64,000 nt of DNA from NCBI GenBank assembly GCA_002492725.1, contig DLAF01000053.1, positions 10,345 through 74,344 of the forward strand. The letters run 5' to 3'. The stretch is from Lachnospiraceae bacterium UBA7054 (GTDB lineage Bacteria > Bacillota > Clostridia > Lachnospirales > Lachnospiraceae). The notes under the pieces were generated by a model. That model did not search any database and had not been told where the DNA came from. It worked only from the letters and a program-made list of their open reading frames with translations. The translations under genes were made by a program, and so were the position numbers. Shown piece by piece: positions 37,046-46,512 of the stretch. Each line of letters starts with the position of its first letter. The first letter of the stretch is position 1.

Positions 37046-37074
37046 TTGACAATCTTGTCTGAAATGAATACACT
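37046..37074 (+). promoter_or_regulatory. Promoter upstream of MerR-type gene
   Basis: TTGACA at 37046-37051 and TACACT at 37069-37074 with a 17-base spacer. It is divergent from the hydrogenase-like sensor gene and gives an untranslated leader of roughly 80 bases before the regulator. Confidence 0.6.
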
Positions 37075-37163
37075 ATTTTTGATATTTTAACATAACCACC
37101 CATGAACAACTCAAGGGGTTTTGTACCATTTTTAATTATTATAAAAAATGACAGGGAGATGAT

Positions 37164-37994
37164 ATGATGGGCACATCAATTGACAGCACGACGAACGAAA
37201 GCAATTACGGATTGTTTTCTATCAGACAGGCGGCGCGCGCCTGCAGCCTTTCCCGTTCCAGCCTAATCCGTCTGGAAGAAAAGGGGCTGCTCACACCAGC
37301 CTACACCGATGCCCGAACAGGATACCGTTACTATGATAACGACAATATCGCCCGCATCCTGCAAATTCAGAAATTCCAGTGGATGGGCTTTGACACGGAG
37401 GATATTCTCTCTTACTATGAGGGCGGCGGGAAAGCGGACAGGCTTCTTGCCACTCTGGAACATAAGCTGTCCGTACTGCAGACTCAGGTGGCGGAAATGC
37501 GCCTGCGTTCTCATAATGTGCCAGATATGTCCCTGTCCATGATAACGGTTCCCGAAACCGTATGCTGTGTCCACAGGTATCAGAAGTTTGTGATGCAGGA
37601 TACATACCATGTTGCATATGATTTTTTTCATAAATGTGTGGAAAAAGGAATTGCCCTTGCGCCCAAACCCCTTTTTACCATCCTTGAGCGCACGGACTAT
37701 CTGGAGGGAGAAATTTCTCCCTTGCCCTATGATTGTTGTGTCTGTATCCCTGTTTTGTCGGAACATGCGCCGGAGGATGCTGTCACCATTCCCGCCTACA
37801 CTGCCCTTTCCCTGCTGCTTTATGGCAGCTACGACAGCTTCAATAGGGCTTCTCTCTATCTTGGCGAACAGGTGCGCAAACGGGGACTGACTCCGGCCGG
37901 ATATCTCCGGACAATCGCTCTGGTCGCTCCGTATATGGGGAAAGAGATCGATCCGAACAGGTATTGTACGCAGCTGGTACTGCCGGTGAAATAA
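37164..37994 (+). CDS. MerR-family regulator with GyrI-like ligand-binding domain
   Basis: A 276-residue protein. Residues about 15-85 form a MerR winged helix (FSIRQAARACSLSRSSLIRL, then ARTGYRYYDNDNI). A coiled-coil dimerisation helix follows and the last 150 residues resemble the GyrI/BmrR effector-binding domain, which takes hydrophobic cations. AGGGAG precedes two adjacent ATGs (37164 and 37167). No drug-efflux gene is next to it on the same strand, so the target may be elsewhere. Confidence 0.85.
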   Translation: MMGTSIDSTTNESNYGLFSIRQAARACSLSRSSLIRLEEKGLLTPAYTDARTGYRYYDNDNIARILQIQKFQWMGFDTEDILSYYEGGGKADRLLATLEHKLSVLQTQVAEMRLRSHNVPDMSLSMITVPETVCCVHRYQKFVMQDTYHVAYDFFHKCVEKGIALAPKPLFTILERTDYLEGEISPLPYDCCVCIPVLSEHAPEDAVTIPAYTALSLLLYGSYDSFNRASLYLGEQVRKRGLTPAGYLRTIALVAPYMGKEIDPNRYCTQLVLPVK

Positions 37995-38287
37995 AAAAGG
38001 GGAAAAACGGGAAGTATGTTCTGCCCGGATTTCCCTGTTCGCCAGTGTTTCTTTTTCTTTGGATCACCCCTTAATACCAGTACACTATTCCAACGACAGC
38101 AATTCCTCCTCCGAAGCCACAGACAGCTCCCGCAGCTCTCTTTCCAATTGTATGCGCCGAATAATAGGGTGGATTTTATCCGTTCGCAGAAACTTATATA
38201 ATGATTGATTTGCATCATATCGCAATCTGTCATAGACACTTTTCTCAATAAGTATTAACCCATAATACATATTTTCACAAAAGAATA

Positions 38288-38313
38288 CCTCCAAATCTTT
38301 GATGACTTGGAGG
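38288..38313 (-). terminator. Terminator-like hairpin
   Basis: CCTCCAAATC and GACTTGGAGG form an interrupted 9-bp stem (one mismatch) round TTTGAT, 17 bases after the stop of the transposase remnant; on the minus strand a T-rich stretch follows. Confidence 0.5.
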
Positions 38314-38330
38314 CATTTCATTACCTATTT

Positions 38331-38932
38331 TTACGCAAGTTCCAATTCCTTACCCTCAATCCCCTGCCTCAGATTACACATAACGCTCACATCCTTTCTA
38401 AAACTCTCCTCAATAGGTATATCGTATTCATTTCCAATGATATTTAGCTTCTCATCTATCGTAAGTTCTTTTGACAGCAACGCCCCAAGCAGACGATGCA
38501 GTTCATATCTTTCATCATGCCCCGGAAGCTCCTCTGCTAACCCGATCATCACAATGTTCAGCAGATCCAGTTTTCCCTTCCACTCATAGGAACCAAGCAC
38601 ATTGTCACTCATGAGGTGGATATGGTTCATGCTGTTTTCGTCCATATTCATACATACCCATATCGAATAAACACGTTTTATGTCATCATAACTGGAATTT
38701 TCAAAGTCCCTCTCCTTCTGGGAAGAAATCAACTGGCCGCCTTTTTCGCTGCTGGTATTGGTAAGTCCTGGCTCTACCGGCACTGTACTGATATATGGCT
38801 GTCCCTCAATATAAGAAACCACCTCTTTGGGGTTCATTCCCTTAAACTCATCCAGCTGTTTATTTAAAAAGGAAATTGTTGTCAATATGTCAATTGAGTC
38901 CTGTTCATTAGAGCTGTTACATTTCTAGCCAT
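38331..38932 (-). pseudogene. Decayed Rpn-family (PD-(D/E)XK nuclease) transposase
   Basis: The ATG at 38932 with GGAG upstream opens a frame reading MARNVTALMNRTQLTY and then a stop at about 38884. The rest of the protein is in another frame and ends at 38331, with FLNKQLDEFKGMNPKEVV and further on RVYSIWVCMNM and LDLLNIVMIGL. These are signatures of the Lachnospiraceae Rpn recombination-promoting nuclease/transposase family. The central part that carries the nuclease catalytic residues seems to be missing between about residues 40 and 60 of the second frame. So this copy has a frameshift and a deletion and cannot be active. Confidence 0.65.
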
Positions 38933-38976
38933 ATGTGTTACTCCATTTAGCATCTACTTCAGTTCATTACAATCCC

Positions 38977-40755
38977 TTATCCATAAATGCATCCACAATC
39001 TTCTATCTCTTCCTCGCGGTAATTTATCTTTTTCTTGACCCCCTCCTCCACACTTTCTATTCTTTCCCTTTTTTCATCATCTTCCCGTCCACTATCATCC
39101 GTGATTTCCCTCACCAGTTGGCACACACTTTCACAATGCCCCGTATGCCCAAACTGATCCACCGCCCGCACTCTCTTGATCTCATACCCCCCTTCACACA
39201 AAATCTTAAGATCCCTTGCCAGCGTCGCGGGATCGCAGCTCACATAAACGATCCTCTCAGGCTGCATCGCAAGCATGGTTTCCAGACATTTCTCATCACA
39301 GCCTTTGCGGGGCGGATCGACCACAATCACATCGGGATGCCGCATCTGTTCCTGCGTCAGGCTTTTCTCCGCTCCCTGCCTTTTGCTCCCGTTCTTCTCT
39401 GTCCTTTCCTGCCTGTCGCCATCCTTTTCAATTTCATATCTGGCATTTTCGCTTTTTCCTGCATAAAACGCGGGCAGCACTTCTTCCACCTTCCCCACAT
39501 AAAACGCTACATTGGTAATCCCGTTCCTGCGGGCGTTCTCTCTCGCATCCTCAATCGCCTGCGGGATGATCTCCACACCGTATACCTTTTTTGCCCGTTT
39601 TGCCATAAAAAGGGAAATCGTTCCGATACCGCAGTAAAGGTCCCATACGGTTTCCTTTCCCGTCAGTCCTGCGTATTCCAGCGCTATGCCGTACAGCTTT
39701 TCTGTCTGCCTTGGATTTACCTGATAAAAGGACAGGGGTGAAATCCGAAACGTGACATTCTCATAACATTTTACACTCCTGCTTCCCGCAGTGCCGCATT
39801 CAGCACTTTTATCTCCCGCGTCCCCTCTAAGATCTGCCGTATCCATCAACCTGAGGCTGTCCTCAATCCATCCATTCCCCCAGAGTACCCTTATTTCCTG
39901 TCCCATGATCACATTGGTTTTTTCCCTGTTAATGCTAATCGAAATACTGACAATCCTCTTACACGGCGTTTTCTGCTCTCCGCCCGGCTTAGACTGCTCA
40001 CAGCCATCCGCTGAAGCCTCTCTCTCTAACCGCACCCCCGTCAGTTTCTCTACCAGCTTTTCCTCCGCCGGCAGTTTTTTCCCGTTGATCACGAGACACA
40101 CCATGATCTCTCCCGAAGCAAACCCCGTGCGGATCAGCACATGGCGCACCAGCCCTTCTCCCGTGCTCTCACGGTAGGCGCTCACTCCGTTCTCCTTCAT
40201 ATAAGAAAGAACCGTTTCCAGAATCGCCTTATTCTCAGGCGACCCCAGCGGGCAGTCCGTATTCGCGATAATATCATGGGTTCTGCCCGCATAAAAGCCC
40301 ACGACTAACTCCCCGTTTTTATCATACCCCACAGGATACTGCGCCTTATTACGGTAATGCCAAGGCTCCTCCATGCCGACGATCGGCTCCAGCGCCGCAT
40401 CGATCTGCTCCGGAGAGAAGCCGCCGATGTGCTGTAAATGACCTCGCACCTTATTCTGTTTATAAGCAAGCTGCCTCTCATATACCATAGCCTGAATCTG
40501 GCAGCCGCCGCATTGCCTGTGAAACAGGCATTTCGGCGCCACACGAAAAGGAGAAGGCGCCACCACCTTCTCTACTCTTGCATAGCCATAATTTTTTTTA
40601 CATTTGGTAATGCGCGCATCAATGACATCCCCAATCACGGCGTCTTTCACAAACAGGGTATAACCATCCGTTTTGCCAATCCCTTCGCCGTCATTCCCGA
40701 TATCCTCTATCGTGATACGGACAATATCATTCTTTCCATAGTTTTTCCGTTCCAT
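38977..40755 (-). CDS. rlmD: 23S rRNA (uracil-5-)-methyltransferase, RlmD-like
   Basis: A 592-residue protein of the TrmA/RumA family. It has an N-terminal TRAM domain, iron-sulphur cysteines CLFHRQCGGC with a fourth in TDCPLG, an AdoMet motif VWDLYCGIGTIS, and catalytic VSCDPATLARDL. The family methylates a uracil in 23S rRNA; RlmC and RlmD cannot be told apart by sequence. It is about 140 residues longer than usual, with insertions near residues 250-270, 310-330 and 435-475 and a charged 50-residue tail, all hydrophilic. It lies 19 bases downstream of yhaM on the same strand. Confidence 0.85.
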   Translation of the reverse strand: MERKNYGKNDIVRITIEDIGNDGEGIGKTDGYTLFVKDAVIGDVIDARITKCKKNYGYARVEKVVAPSPFRVAPKCLFHRQCGGCQIQAMVYERQLAYKQNKVRGHLQHIGGFSPEQIDAALEPIVGMEEPWHYRNKAQYPVGYDKNGELVVGFYAGRTHDIIANTDCPLGSPENKAILETVLSYMKENGVSAYRESTGEGLVRHVLIRTGFASGEIMVCLVINGKKLPAEEKLVEKLTGVRLEREASADGCEQSKPGGEQKTPCKRIVSISISINREKTNVIMGQEIRVLWGNGWIEDSLRLMDTADLRGDAGDKSAECGTAGSRSVKCYENVTFRISPLSFYQVNPRQTEKLYGIALEYAGLTGKETVWDLYCGIGTISLFMAKRAKKVYGVEIIPQAIEDARENARRNGITNVAFYVGKVEEVLPAFYAGKSENARYEIEKDGDRQERTEKNGSKRQGAEKSLTQEQMRHPDVIVVDPPRKGCDEKCLETMLAMQPERIVYVSCDPATLARDLKILCEGGYEIKRVRAVDQFGHTGHCESVCQLVREITDDSGREDDEKRERIESVEEGVKKKINYREEEIEDCGCIYG

Positions 40756-40774
40756 GAGTTACCTGCCTTACTTT

Positions 40775-41722
40775 TCACGCGTCTACTTTTGTTCCGCGCA
40801 AATTAGATTCAAACAATCGGTTATATCCAAGCCAGCCCTGCTCTGTCGTATTATCCAATATCTCCGCAAAGGTCTCCATCTTCGCGTCCACATTATCGGC
40901 AAAATTTAACGCAACAGCCTCCACAATGGCAGGCTTCTTGGGCGAACCAAACTCAAATTCCCCATGATGCGCAAGTATGCAGTGCTTAAGCTCATTGGCA
41001 AGCAGCGACGGAAATCCTTCTATGTCTCTGACCTTCTCCGCAATCATCTCGCTGCCGATCACAATATGTCCGAGAAACTGTCCGTCGTCCGTGTAATCAT
41101 TTACAGGAAAAAGGGCCAGCTCCTTCACCTTGCCGATGTCATGACAAATTGCCGCAGTTACAAGGAGATCCCTGTTAAGTACAGGGTACTGTTTGCAGAA
41201 ATAATCGCAAAGCCTTGTCACCGCCAGCGTATGCTGCAATAAACCGCCCACAAATCCATGATGTACCGTCTTTGCCGCGGAGGACTGCTGAAAGGCCCTG
41301 AGAAATGCAGCATCCTTTTTAAAAAATGATTCTAGCAGGGCATGCAGCCAGGAATTATGAACACTGTCAATAAACCCGTAAAGCTCGTCCGTCATCTCCT
41401 GAATGCCAAACTTGCTGACGGGAAGATACTCTGCGGGGTCATATTCGCCCTCCCTGCACTTGCGGACACGCTTCACATTAACCTGCAGTGCTCCCTGAAA
41501 ACTCGTCACATCACCGTAGACCTCTATGTAATCCAAACTGTCAAAATCCTCAATGCCCGCACTGTTGGGATCCCAGATTTTTGCATCCACTGTGCCCGTC
41601 TTATCCTGCAGGATCACATTATCATAAGGCTTCCCGTTTTTCGTCACCGCCGACTGCTTATGTTTGCACAGATAGATATCCGACATTCTGTCGCTTTCCT
41701 TGTAGTCCTTGATATACTTCAT
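40775..41722 (-). CDS. yhaM: 3'-5' exoribonuclease YhaM
   Basis: A 315-residue protein with an OB-fold nucleic-acid-binding domain (residues about 10-100) and an HD phosphohydrolase domain (HHGFVGGLLQHT, then ICHDIGKVKEL, then LAHHGEFEFG). This is the YhaM layout; the enzyme degrades RNA and single-stranded DNA from the 3' end in Firmicutes. AGAGGAT lies upstream of the start. It forms an operon with the rRNA methyltransferase. Confidence 0.9.
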   Translation of the reverse strand: MKYIKDYKESDRMSDIYLCKHKQSAVTKNGKPYDNVILQDKTGTVDAKIWDPNSAGIEDFDSLDYIEVYGDVTSFQGALQVNVKRVRKCREGEYDPAEYLPVSKFGIQEMTDELYGFIDSVHNSWLHALLESFFKKDAAFLRAFQQSSAAKTVHHGFVGGLLQHTLAVTRLCDYFCKQYPVLNRDLLVTAAICHDIGKVKELALFPVNDYTDDGQFLGHIVIGSEMIAEKVRDIEGFPSLLANELKHCILAHHGEFEFGSPKKPAIVEAVALNFADNVDAKMETFAEILDNTTEQGWLGYNRLFESNLRGTKVDA

Positions 41723-41822
41723 GATGTGCCATCCTCTCTTTCCTTATTTTGATGAAATATTAGTAAACATTTAAACAGTCAGCAAAAAACCAGCATATGA
41801 GGTAAATTCAATCAATAAGCAA

Positions 41823-42410
41823 CTATCCATTTGCGAATTCCGCAATTCCGCTCAATTTCTCTATATCGGCATTACTCCAATACTGATTATTCCAACGATA
41901 ATATTTATCTTTCCGTTTTTTGAATATTCTAAAAGGTTCTTTCGTATTATCATATATATGAAGAATATCGCAGATCTGAACTAATCTTGGAAGCATTGCA
42001 AGTGCCCTATCATATCTTAATCTGATTTTTTCTTCCGGTACTCCATGTCCTCCCAAAGCCTCTCTTACCTGTACCCTTGCAACATTTATATCTACATTGG
42101 ATGTCAAAACATAAATTCCTCTGACAAAATACCCTTGTGCCTTCGCTCTTTGTAATAGGAGCAAATTCCTATCAGTAGACAGCACTGTCTCAAATGTAAA
42201 ATCTTTTTTATTTTATATCATGTTTTCCCTTAATTCTTCCGCTTTAATTGCTGCTTCCAAGTCAGTACATAATGTAGTTCTTTTTATATCATCTGCATTA
42301 ATATACTTGCCCCCAACCTTTGCCATCTGAGTAATTGTCGATTTACCGCTCCCATTAGGTCCTGCGAATACAATGACTTCCGGTAGCCTTACTACATTAT
42401 TTTCCGACAT
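41823..42410 (-). pseudogene. Zeta toxin-family kinase broken by one in-frame stop codon
   Basis: The start at 42410 has GGGAGG 7 bases upstream. The first 65 codons encode an N-terminal P-loop (GPNGSGKST at residues 17-25) and NADDIKR. Codon 66 is TAA (42213-42215). Reading on in the same frame gives DFTFETVLSTDRNLLLLQRA and ends at 41823, the expected rest of a zeta-like kinase of about 195 residues. Zeta toxins phosphorylate UDP-N-acetylglucosamine or similar metabolites. Because only one codon blocks it, the loss is recent, a sequencing error, or suppressed in some way. Confidence 0.75.
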
Positions 42411-42591
42411 ACTCACGCCTCCCATCCGGATATTCAAGGTAAGCTTTTTTTGTCTCGTCGTCATATCCCGCAATGGGCAGGCCCTTTATCTTTCTCACTT
42501 CATTATCTATTCTTATTGATTCCTTAAATCTTATCGTTAATTCCTCATCTGAAATTCCACAGGTAGAGTCTAATTCATTTATAATAGTCAT
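42397..42591 (-). CDS. Probable antitoxin of zeta-type toxin locus
   Basis: A 64-residue protein starting MTIINELDSTCGISDEEL with AAGGAGA 7 bases upstream. It overlaps the start of the zeta-like gene by 14 bases, the usual antitoxin-first arrangement. It resembles small proteins found ahead of zeta toxins in gut bacteria, but no family is certain. It remains intact although the toxin frame is interrupted. Confidence 0.65.
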   Translation of the reverse strand: MTIINELDSTCGISDEELTIRFKESIRIDNEVRKIKGLPIAGYDDETKKAYLEYPDGRREYVGK

Positions 42592-42642
42592 TCGTTGTCT
42601 CCTTTCTGGGATTTGTCCATACGGAGAATGCCGCTTTTCACC

Positions 42643-44013
42643 TTACCGACCCCCAAGCGTCACATCCACACTCATCTCATGCCCCTGCCTCATCAGGGTA
42701 AATGTCATCACATCCTCCGGCTTCGAGCCATAGAGTACGTTCAACAGATCATTGTAGGTCGTTATCTCCGTTTCTCCCACCCGAATCACGATGTCACCGC
42801 TCTGGATACCCGCTGCCATGGCGGGGGAATCAATCTCAATCTCCCTGATATAAGCGCCCGCCGGCATATCGATCTGGGCGTCCTCCACAGCCTCCTTCGG
42901 CACATCTGCGCCATGTATGCCAAGATAAACCCTCTCCTTATCATTAGACATCTGCTCGATCATGCGTTTGAGCTCGGTAATGCCGTAAGCCGTAAGAAGG
43001 TTTCCCATATCGTTGCTGGTATTCATATTGTCAATGATGCCGATCACATAACCCTGTAAATTAATCAGAACACCCGTTGCGTTCCTGCTCCCATAGATAT
43101 CCGTCGTGATCTTCTTGTATGCGGCATCCGGCAAATCCATGACGGCTCCCGCAGAAGTCACCACCCCGTAACTAATGGAACCCGCAGTCCCCAGCGGACT
43201 TCCCAGCGCTGCCACCGGCGTTCCCACAAGATTCGCCGCATTGGAACTGCCCAACTCCGCAATGCTGATCGCGTCCATCGTCTCCTGCGAAATGAGGGAA
43301 AGGGGCACGGAAAGAATCGCCAGCCCCGTATTGTCATCTTTCTGTACCAGCTCTGCCTCCACCTGGTTCTGATCACAAAAGGTCACTTCAATACTGTCCG
43401 CCCCGTTAAGCGTACCCGCGCTGACCAGAATCAGCATCGCCTTCCCGTTATTGGCCACGATCACACCGGAAGCCGAAGCAACATTCTCATAAGTATTATT
43501 AAACCAATCCACGTCGGAGGTAACGCCTGCCACCGTGACCACTGCACGGCCCGCCTCCTGTGTCAGCTTGCGCAGCTCATCATAAATGCCCCGATATTCA
43601 TCCAGGCCAAACTCCACCTGCGACAACAACTCTTCGATCTGTTCGTCCACCACCGTCTCCAAATCTACCGGTTCTGGGACTTCCTCTTCCTCTTCCTTTA
43701 CCAGCATATCTTCCGGCTTCATCTCTTCCGTCACCGTCTCTTCAGGAAAAACCACCTCCTTCGGCTCTTCCTCAGGATAGAGACGGTTACTGATGACAGG
43801 TTCCAGAATCAGAAAGGTGAGGCATGCCACCAGACCAAAGACCACTGCCATCACTGCAGTGATCACTGTCCTGCGCAGAAGCTTCTTTTTATTGACCGGC
43901 TTCTGCTTTATTTTTTCCCGCATAAACTCCGCCTGCACGGAAGGCGTATACTGCGCCTGCTCCTTGACGGGTTCTTCCTTCACAGAATTCTGCCCATTCT
44001 CAAGCTCCGACAT
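42643..44013 (-). CDS. HtrA/DegP-like protein with PDZ domain, catalytic residues lost
   Basis: A 456-residue protein with one membrane helix (about residues 48-70), an acidic linker, a trypsin-like domain (about 155-360) and a C-terminal PDZ domain (about 365-456). All three catalytic positions of HtrA appear replaced: the histidine region reads ILVSAGTLNGAD, the aspartate region NTGLAIL, and the serine region SRNATGVL where GNSGGPL is expected. The fold is otherwise recognisable (ASGVIVANNG, ALGSPLGT). It is therefore a probable pseudoprotease with a binding or scaffold role outside the membrane. The start at 44013 follows AAAGGAA by 6 bases. Confidence 0.8.
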   Translation of the reverse strand: MSELENGQNSVKEEPVKEQAQYTPSVQAEFMREKIKQKPVNKKKLLRRTVITAVMAVVFGLVACLTFLILEPVISNRLYPEEEPKEVVFPEETVTEEMKPEDMLVKEEEEEVPEPVDLETVVDEQIEELLSQVEFGLDEYRGIYDELRKLTQEAGRAVVTVAGVTSDVDWFNNTYENVASASGVIVANNGKAMLILVSAGTLNGADSIEVTFCDQNQVEAELVQKDDNTGLAILSVPLSLISQETMDAISIAELGSSNAANLVGTPVAALGSPLGTAGSISYGVVTSAGAVMDLPDAAYKKITTDIYGSRNATGVLINLQGYVIGIIDNMNTSNDMGNLLTAYGITELKRMIEQMSNDKERVYLGIHGADVPKEAVEDAQIDMPAGAYIREIEIDSPAMAAGIQSGDIVIRVGETEITTYNDLLNVLYGSKPEDVMTFTLMRQGHEMSVDVTLGGR

Positions 44014-44135
44014 GTGTGTTTCCTTTCCTGCTGAATCTCCCCTGCTCTCATAAACCCTATATTGCAGTATCCAGTATAACACACTTTCCCCCATTTTCGA
44101 TAGTATTTTCTCCGCACTTGTGGTAGGATATAGGC

Positions 44136-46508
44136 ATGAATAAAAAAGCCTTACGAATTTTAGAATTTAATAAAATAATTAATAGATTAACAGAGCATGC
44201 CACCTCAGCACCCGGAAAAAAGCTGGCGGCGGCCCTTGTTCCCATGACGGACCTGGAAGAGATCCGCGCGGCGCAGACACAGACGGCGGACGCGCTTGGG
44301 CGTCTTTTTCGCAGGGGTTCTACGTCCTTTGGCAGCAACAGGGATTTGGGGATGAGTCTGAAATCATTGGAAGTGGGGAGCGTTCTTTCTATTGCTGAGC
44401 TTCTTGCCATTGCCTCTTTTCTGGAAAATGTGAACCGCATCAAAACTTACGGCCGCAAAGAAAGGGACGATATTCCTGAAGACTCGCTGGATGTGTGGTT
44501 TACCATGCTGGAGCCCCTTACACCCCTGGCAAATGAAATCAACCGCTGTATCCTCTCGGAGGAGGAGATTGCCGACGATGCAAGTGCGGCGCTGGGGCGC
44601 ATTCGCCGCAGCATGACAATCACCAACGACCGCATCCACTCGCAGTTAAATTCCATGATAAACGGTTCCCTGCGCACTTATCTGCAGGACGCCGTGGTAA
44701 CCATGCGCGACGACCGCTACTGCATTCCCGTGAAAGCAGAGTACAAGGGACAGGTGCCGGGGATGATACACGATCAGTCCTCCACGGGTTCCACCTTTTT
44801 TATCGAGCCGGCTGCAATCGTTAATTTAAATAACGAGTTAAAAGAACTTTCCCTAAAAGAAAAGGAGGAGATTGAAGCCATTCTCGCCTCCCTGAGTGCA
44901 CAGGCGGCGGCTCACACGGAGGCGCTCTTGACGGATCAGGAGGCCATGACGCAGCTCGACTTCATTTTTGCCAAGGCGAATCTCGCCATGGAGCAGAATG
45001 CCTCCATGCCCCTGTTCAACACGGAACATCGGATCCACATCCGCAAGGGGCGCCATCCTCTGATCGACAAAAAAACGGTAGTCCCCGTAGACATTCTCCT
45101 GGGGACTGACTTTGATCTGCTCATCATTACGGGCCCTAACACGGGCGGTAAGACGGTTGCGCTAAAGACTGTGGGTCTTCTGACGCTGATGGGACAGGCA
45201 GGGCTTCACATACCCTCCCTGGACCGCTCGGAGCTATCCGTCTTTCATGAGGTGTACGCGGACATCGGTGATGAACAGAGTATCGAGCAGAGCCTGTCCA
45301 CCTTTTCCTCACATATGACCAGTATTGTTTCTATTCTGAAAGAGGCGGATACAGATTCCCTCTGTCTTTTCGATGAACTGGGTGCAGGGACGGATCCTAC
45401 CGAAGGCGCTGCACTCGCCATCTCGATACTGGATCATCTGCACGGCCGCGGCATCCGCACCATGGCCACCACGCACTACAGCGAATTAAAAGTCTACGCG
45501 CTCTCCACACCCTTTGTGGAAAATGCCTGCTGTGAATTTGACGTGGAGACGCTTCGCCCCACCTACCGTTTGCTGATCGGTATTCCCGGCAAGAGCAACG
45601 CCTTCGCTATCTCTTCCAGACTCGGCCTGCCCGATCACATTATCGAAGACGCAAAAAGACATATTTCGGAAGACAAGGAAAGTTTCGAAGATTTGCTTAC
45701 AAATCTGGAAAACAGCCGCCTTACCATTGAAAAGGAACAGGCGCAGATCGAGAGTTACAAGCGGGAAATTGAGGATTTAAAAGTACGGCTGACTGCCAAG
45801 CAGGAAAAGATCGATCAGTCCCGCGATCGCATTCTGAGAGAAGCCAACGAGGAAGCCCGCGAAATTCTGCAAAACGCCAAAGAACTTGCGGACGAGACCA
45901 TCCGCACCTTCCAAAAGACAGGAAGCACCTCAATTCAGGAACTGGAAAAATCCCGCAGGAAGGTACATGATAAAATAGCAGAAAAGAACGAAAAACTTGC
46001 ACTAAAACAGGAAAAGCCAAACCATAAAACATTAAAACCGAACCAGCTCCATTTAGGCGACAGCGTAAGGATTGTTTCCATGGGCTTAAAAGGCAGCGTC
46101 AGCTCCCTTCCGGACAAAAACGGCAAACTTTTCGTGCAATGCGGCATCATCCGCTCCCAGGTATCCCTCGATGACCTGGTTCTGCTCGACGAGGAGACCA
46201 TCACCACCGGAAAGTTGCAGCGCAGCTCTTCCGGCAAACTGAAGCTGTCTAAGTCCTACTCTGTTTCCACGGAAATCAATCTTCTCGGCAAAACGGTGGA
46301 CGAGGCGCTTTCAGAGCTGGACAAATATCTGGACGACGCCTATCTCGCCCATCTGCCGAGCGTCCGCATTGTGCACGGCAAGGGCACAGGAGCCCTCAGA
46401 AACGCCGTACAGGGATATCTGCGCAAAAACAAAATCATAAAAAGTTATCGCCTCGGTGAATTTGGGGAAGGCGACGCAGGCGTAACGATTGCGGAATTTA
46501 AGGAGTAA
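44136..46508 (+). CDS. mutS2: Endonuclease MutS2
   Basis: A 790-residue protein: coiled-coil and clamp domains, an ABC-type ATPase with GPNTGGKTVALK near residue 333 and a Walker B LFDELGAGTDP, a helical connector rich in charged residues, and a C-terminal Smr nuclease domain (about 712-790) with NLLGKTVDEAL and IVHGKGTGALR. It suppresses recombination and, in Firmicutes, also rescues collided ribosomes. A weak AGGA lies about 10 bases before the start. The ribosome site of the next gene is embedded in its last codons. Confidence 0.95.
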   Translation: MNKKALRILEFNKIINRLTEHATSAPGKKLAAALVPMTDLEEIRAAQTQTADALGRLFRRGSTSFGSNRDLGMSLKSLEVGSVLSIAELLAIASFLENVNRIKTYGRKERDDIPEDSLDVWFTMLEPLTPLANEINRCILSEEEIADDASAALGRIRRSMTITNDRIHSQLNSMINGSLRTYLQDAVVTMRDDRYCIPVKAEYKGQVPGMIHDQSSTGSTFFIEPAAIVNLNNELKELSLKEKEEIEAILASLSAQAAAHTEALLTDQEAMTQLDFIFAKANLAMEQNASMPLFNTEHRIHIRKGRHPLIDKKTVVPVDILLGTDFDLLIITGPNTGGKTVALKTVGLLTLMGQAGLHIPSLDRSELSVFHEVYADIGDEQSIEQSLSTFSSHMTSIVSILKEADTDSLCLFDELGAGTDPTEGAALAISILDHLHGRGIRTMATTHYSELKVYALSTPFVENACCEFDVETLRPTYRLLIGIPGKSNAFAISSRLGLPDHIIEDAKRHISEDKESFEDLLTNLENSRLTIEKEQAQIESYKREIEDLKVRLTAKQEKIDQSRDRILREANEEAREILQNAKELADETIRTFQKTGSTSIQELEKSRRKVHDKIAEKNEKLALKQEKPNHKTLKPNQLHLGDSVRIVSMGLKGSVSSLPDKNGKLFVQCGIIRSQVSLDDLVLLDEETITTGKLQRSSSGKLKLSKSYSVSTEINLLGKTVDEALSELDKYLDDAYLAHLPSVRIVHGKGTGALRNAVQGYLRKNKIIKSYRLGEFGEGDAGVTIAEFKE

Positions 46509-46512
46509 AGCG

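Noticed and set aside
38085..38321. A 78-residue minus-strand frame just after the transposase remnant
   Set aside because: Its start sits next to a terminator hairpin that the frame would have to span, it has a poor ribosome site, and no family was recognised.
38935..39741. A 268-residue plus-strand frame opposite the RlmD-like gene
   Set aside because: Antisense shadow; the minus-strand frame has catalytic and iron-sulphur motifs and a good start.
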